The notes under the pieces were generated by a model, which saw only the letters and a list, made by a program, of their open reading frames with translations, was not told where the DNA came from and did no database searches. A stretch of DNA of 5,552 nucleotides from Acidobacteriota bacterium (lineage in GTDB: Bacteria > Acidobacteriota > Polarisedimenticolia > J045): contig JAJRXN010000118.1 of assembly GCA_024276295.1 (NCBI GenBank), positions 1 to 5,552 on the forward strand, read 5' to 3'. Positions 5,476-5,552 of this stretch are shown here, piece after piece. The number at the start of each line of letters is the position of its first letter. Within the stretch, counting starts at the first letter, position 1. Made by a program: the position numbers and the translations under genes.

Positions 5476-5552
5476 ATGTCACGAAGACCGCGCACGCCAC
5501 GTCGCCTGCTCGCGATCGCCGCCGCCGCGGGGATGATCGTCGTCGCCGCCAC
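5476..5552 (+). CDS. N-terminus of a probable exported protein, 3' end cut by window
   Basis: Only 25 residues are visible. They form a basic stretch (MSRRPRTPRR) followed by a hydrophobic run (LLAIAAAAGMIVVAA), which is the shape of a secretion signal or a first membrane helix. Two RR pairs are present, but the residues after them do not fit the twin-arginine consensus well, so Sec export is as likely. The ATG at 5476 is preferred because AGGAGG (5461-5466) lies nine bases upstream. An ATG at 5469 in another frame is only two bases from that site and would encode an arginine-rich peptide. The function cannot be told from this fragment. It follows oxyR on the same strand but has its own promoter-like region, so it need not belong to the peroxide response. 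Confidence 0.6.
   Translation, partial: MSRRPRTPRRLLAIAAAAGMIVVAA

Noticed and set aside
4304..5500. Minus-strand open frames of 398 and 339 codons opposite oxyR.
   Set aside because: OxyR is certain from its redox motif; these translations are Arg/Ser/Pro-rich and span promoters and leaders.
5331..5552. Minus-strand open frame of 73 codons at the right end.
   Set aside because: It crosses the promoter, repeats and signal-peptide start of the plus-strand gene, and has no ribosome site or motif that I can see.

Overview
This window comes from a very GC-rich bacterial chromosome (visibly around 70% G+C or more, with G/C at nearly every third codon position). The strong purine-rich ribosome sites, an OxyR of the two-cysteine type and a Dps suggest an aerobic Gram-negative bacterium. 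The sequence alone does not settle whether it is a proteobacterium or another high-GC phylum such as Acidobacteriota. It is densely coded: seven genes, two of them cut by the window edges, and no RNA gene, insertion sequence or CRISPR array that I can see.

Left part (1-3778) is a molybdenum block. On the + strand, the end of a MOT1-type molybdate transporter overlaps the start of mobA by four bases (GTGA). On the - strand, facing it, a moaC-moaB/mogA fusion gene overlaps or abuts moeA. The mobA and moeA stop codons are four bases apart and lie in a small inverted repeat. Together these genes cover molybdate uptake, cyclisation to cPMP (MoaC), adenylylation of molybdopterin (MoaB/MogA), molybdate insertion (MoeA) and addition of GMP (MobA). 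The moaA, moaD and moaE genes that the pathway also needs are not here.

Right part (3822-5338) is an oxidative-stress block. dps (- strand) and oxyR (+ strand) diverge from an AT-richer intergenic region of 113 bases. It carries an ATAG-N7-CTAT element that overlaps the oxyR start codon and fits an OxyR site. dps ends only 43 bases before the preferred moaC-moaB start on the same strand, so dps, moaCB and moeA could form one transcript under OxyR control. This is an inference.

After oxyR come a possible terminator, then a well-formed promoter region with an inverted repeat (CTTGCAT-N11-ATGCAAG), a direct repeat of GAATGCAA and a strong leader hairpin. These precede a gene cut by the window end, of which only a signal-peptide-like N-terminus is visible. 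I saw no clearly new system. The most interesting points are the regulatory DNA around dps/oxyR and before the exported gene, the dps-Moco linkage, and the MoaC-MoaB fusion.
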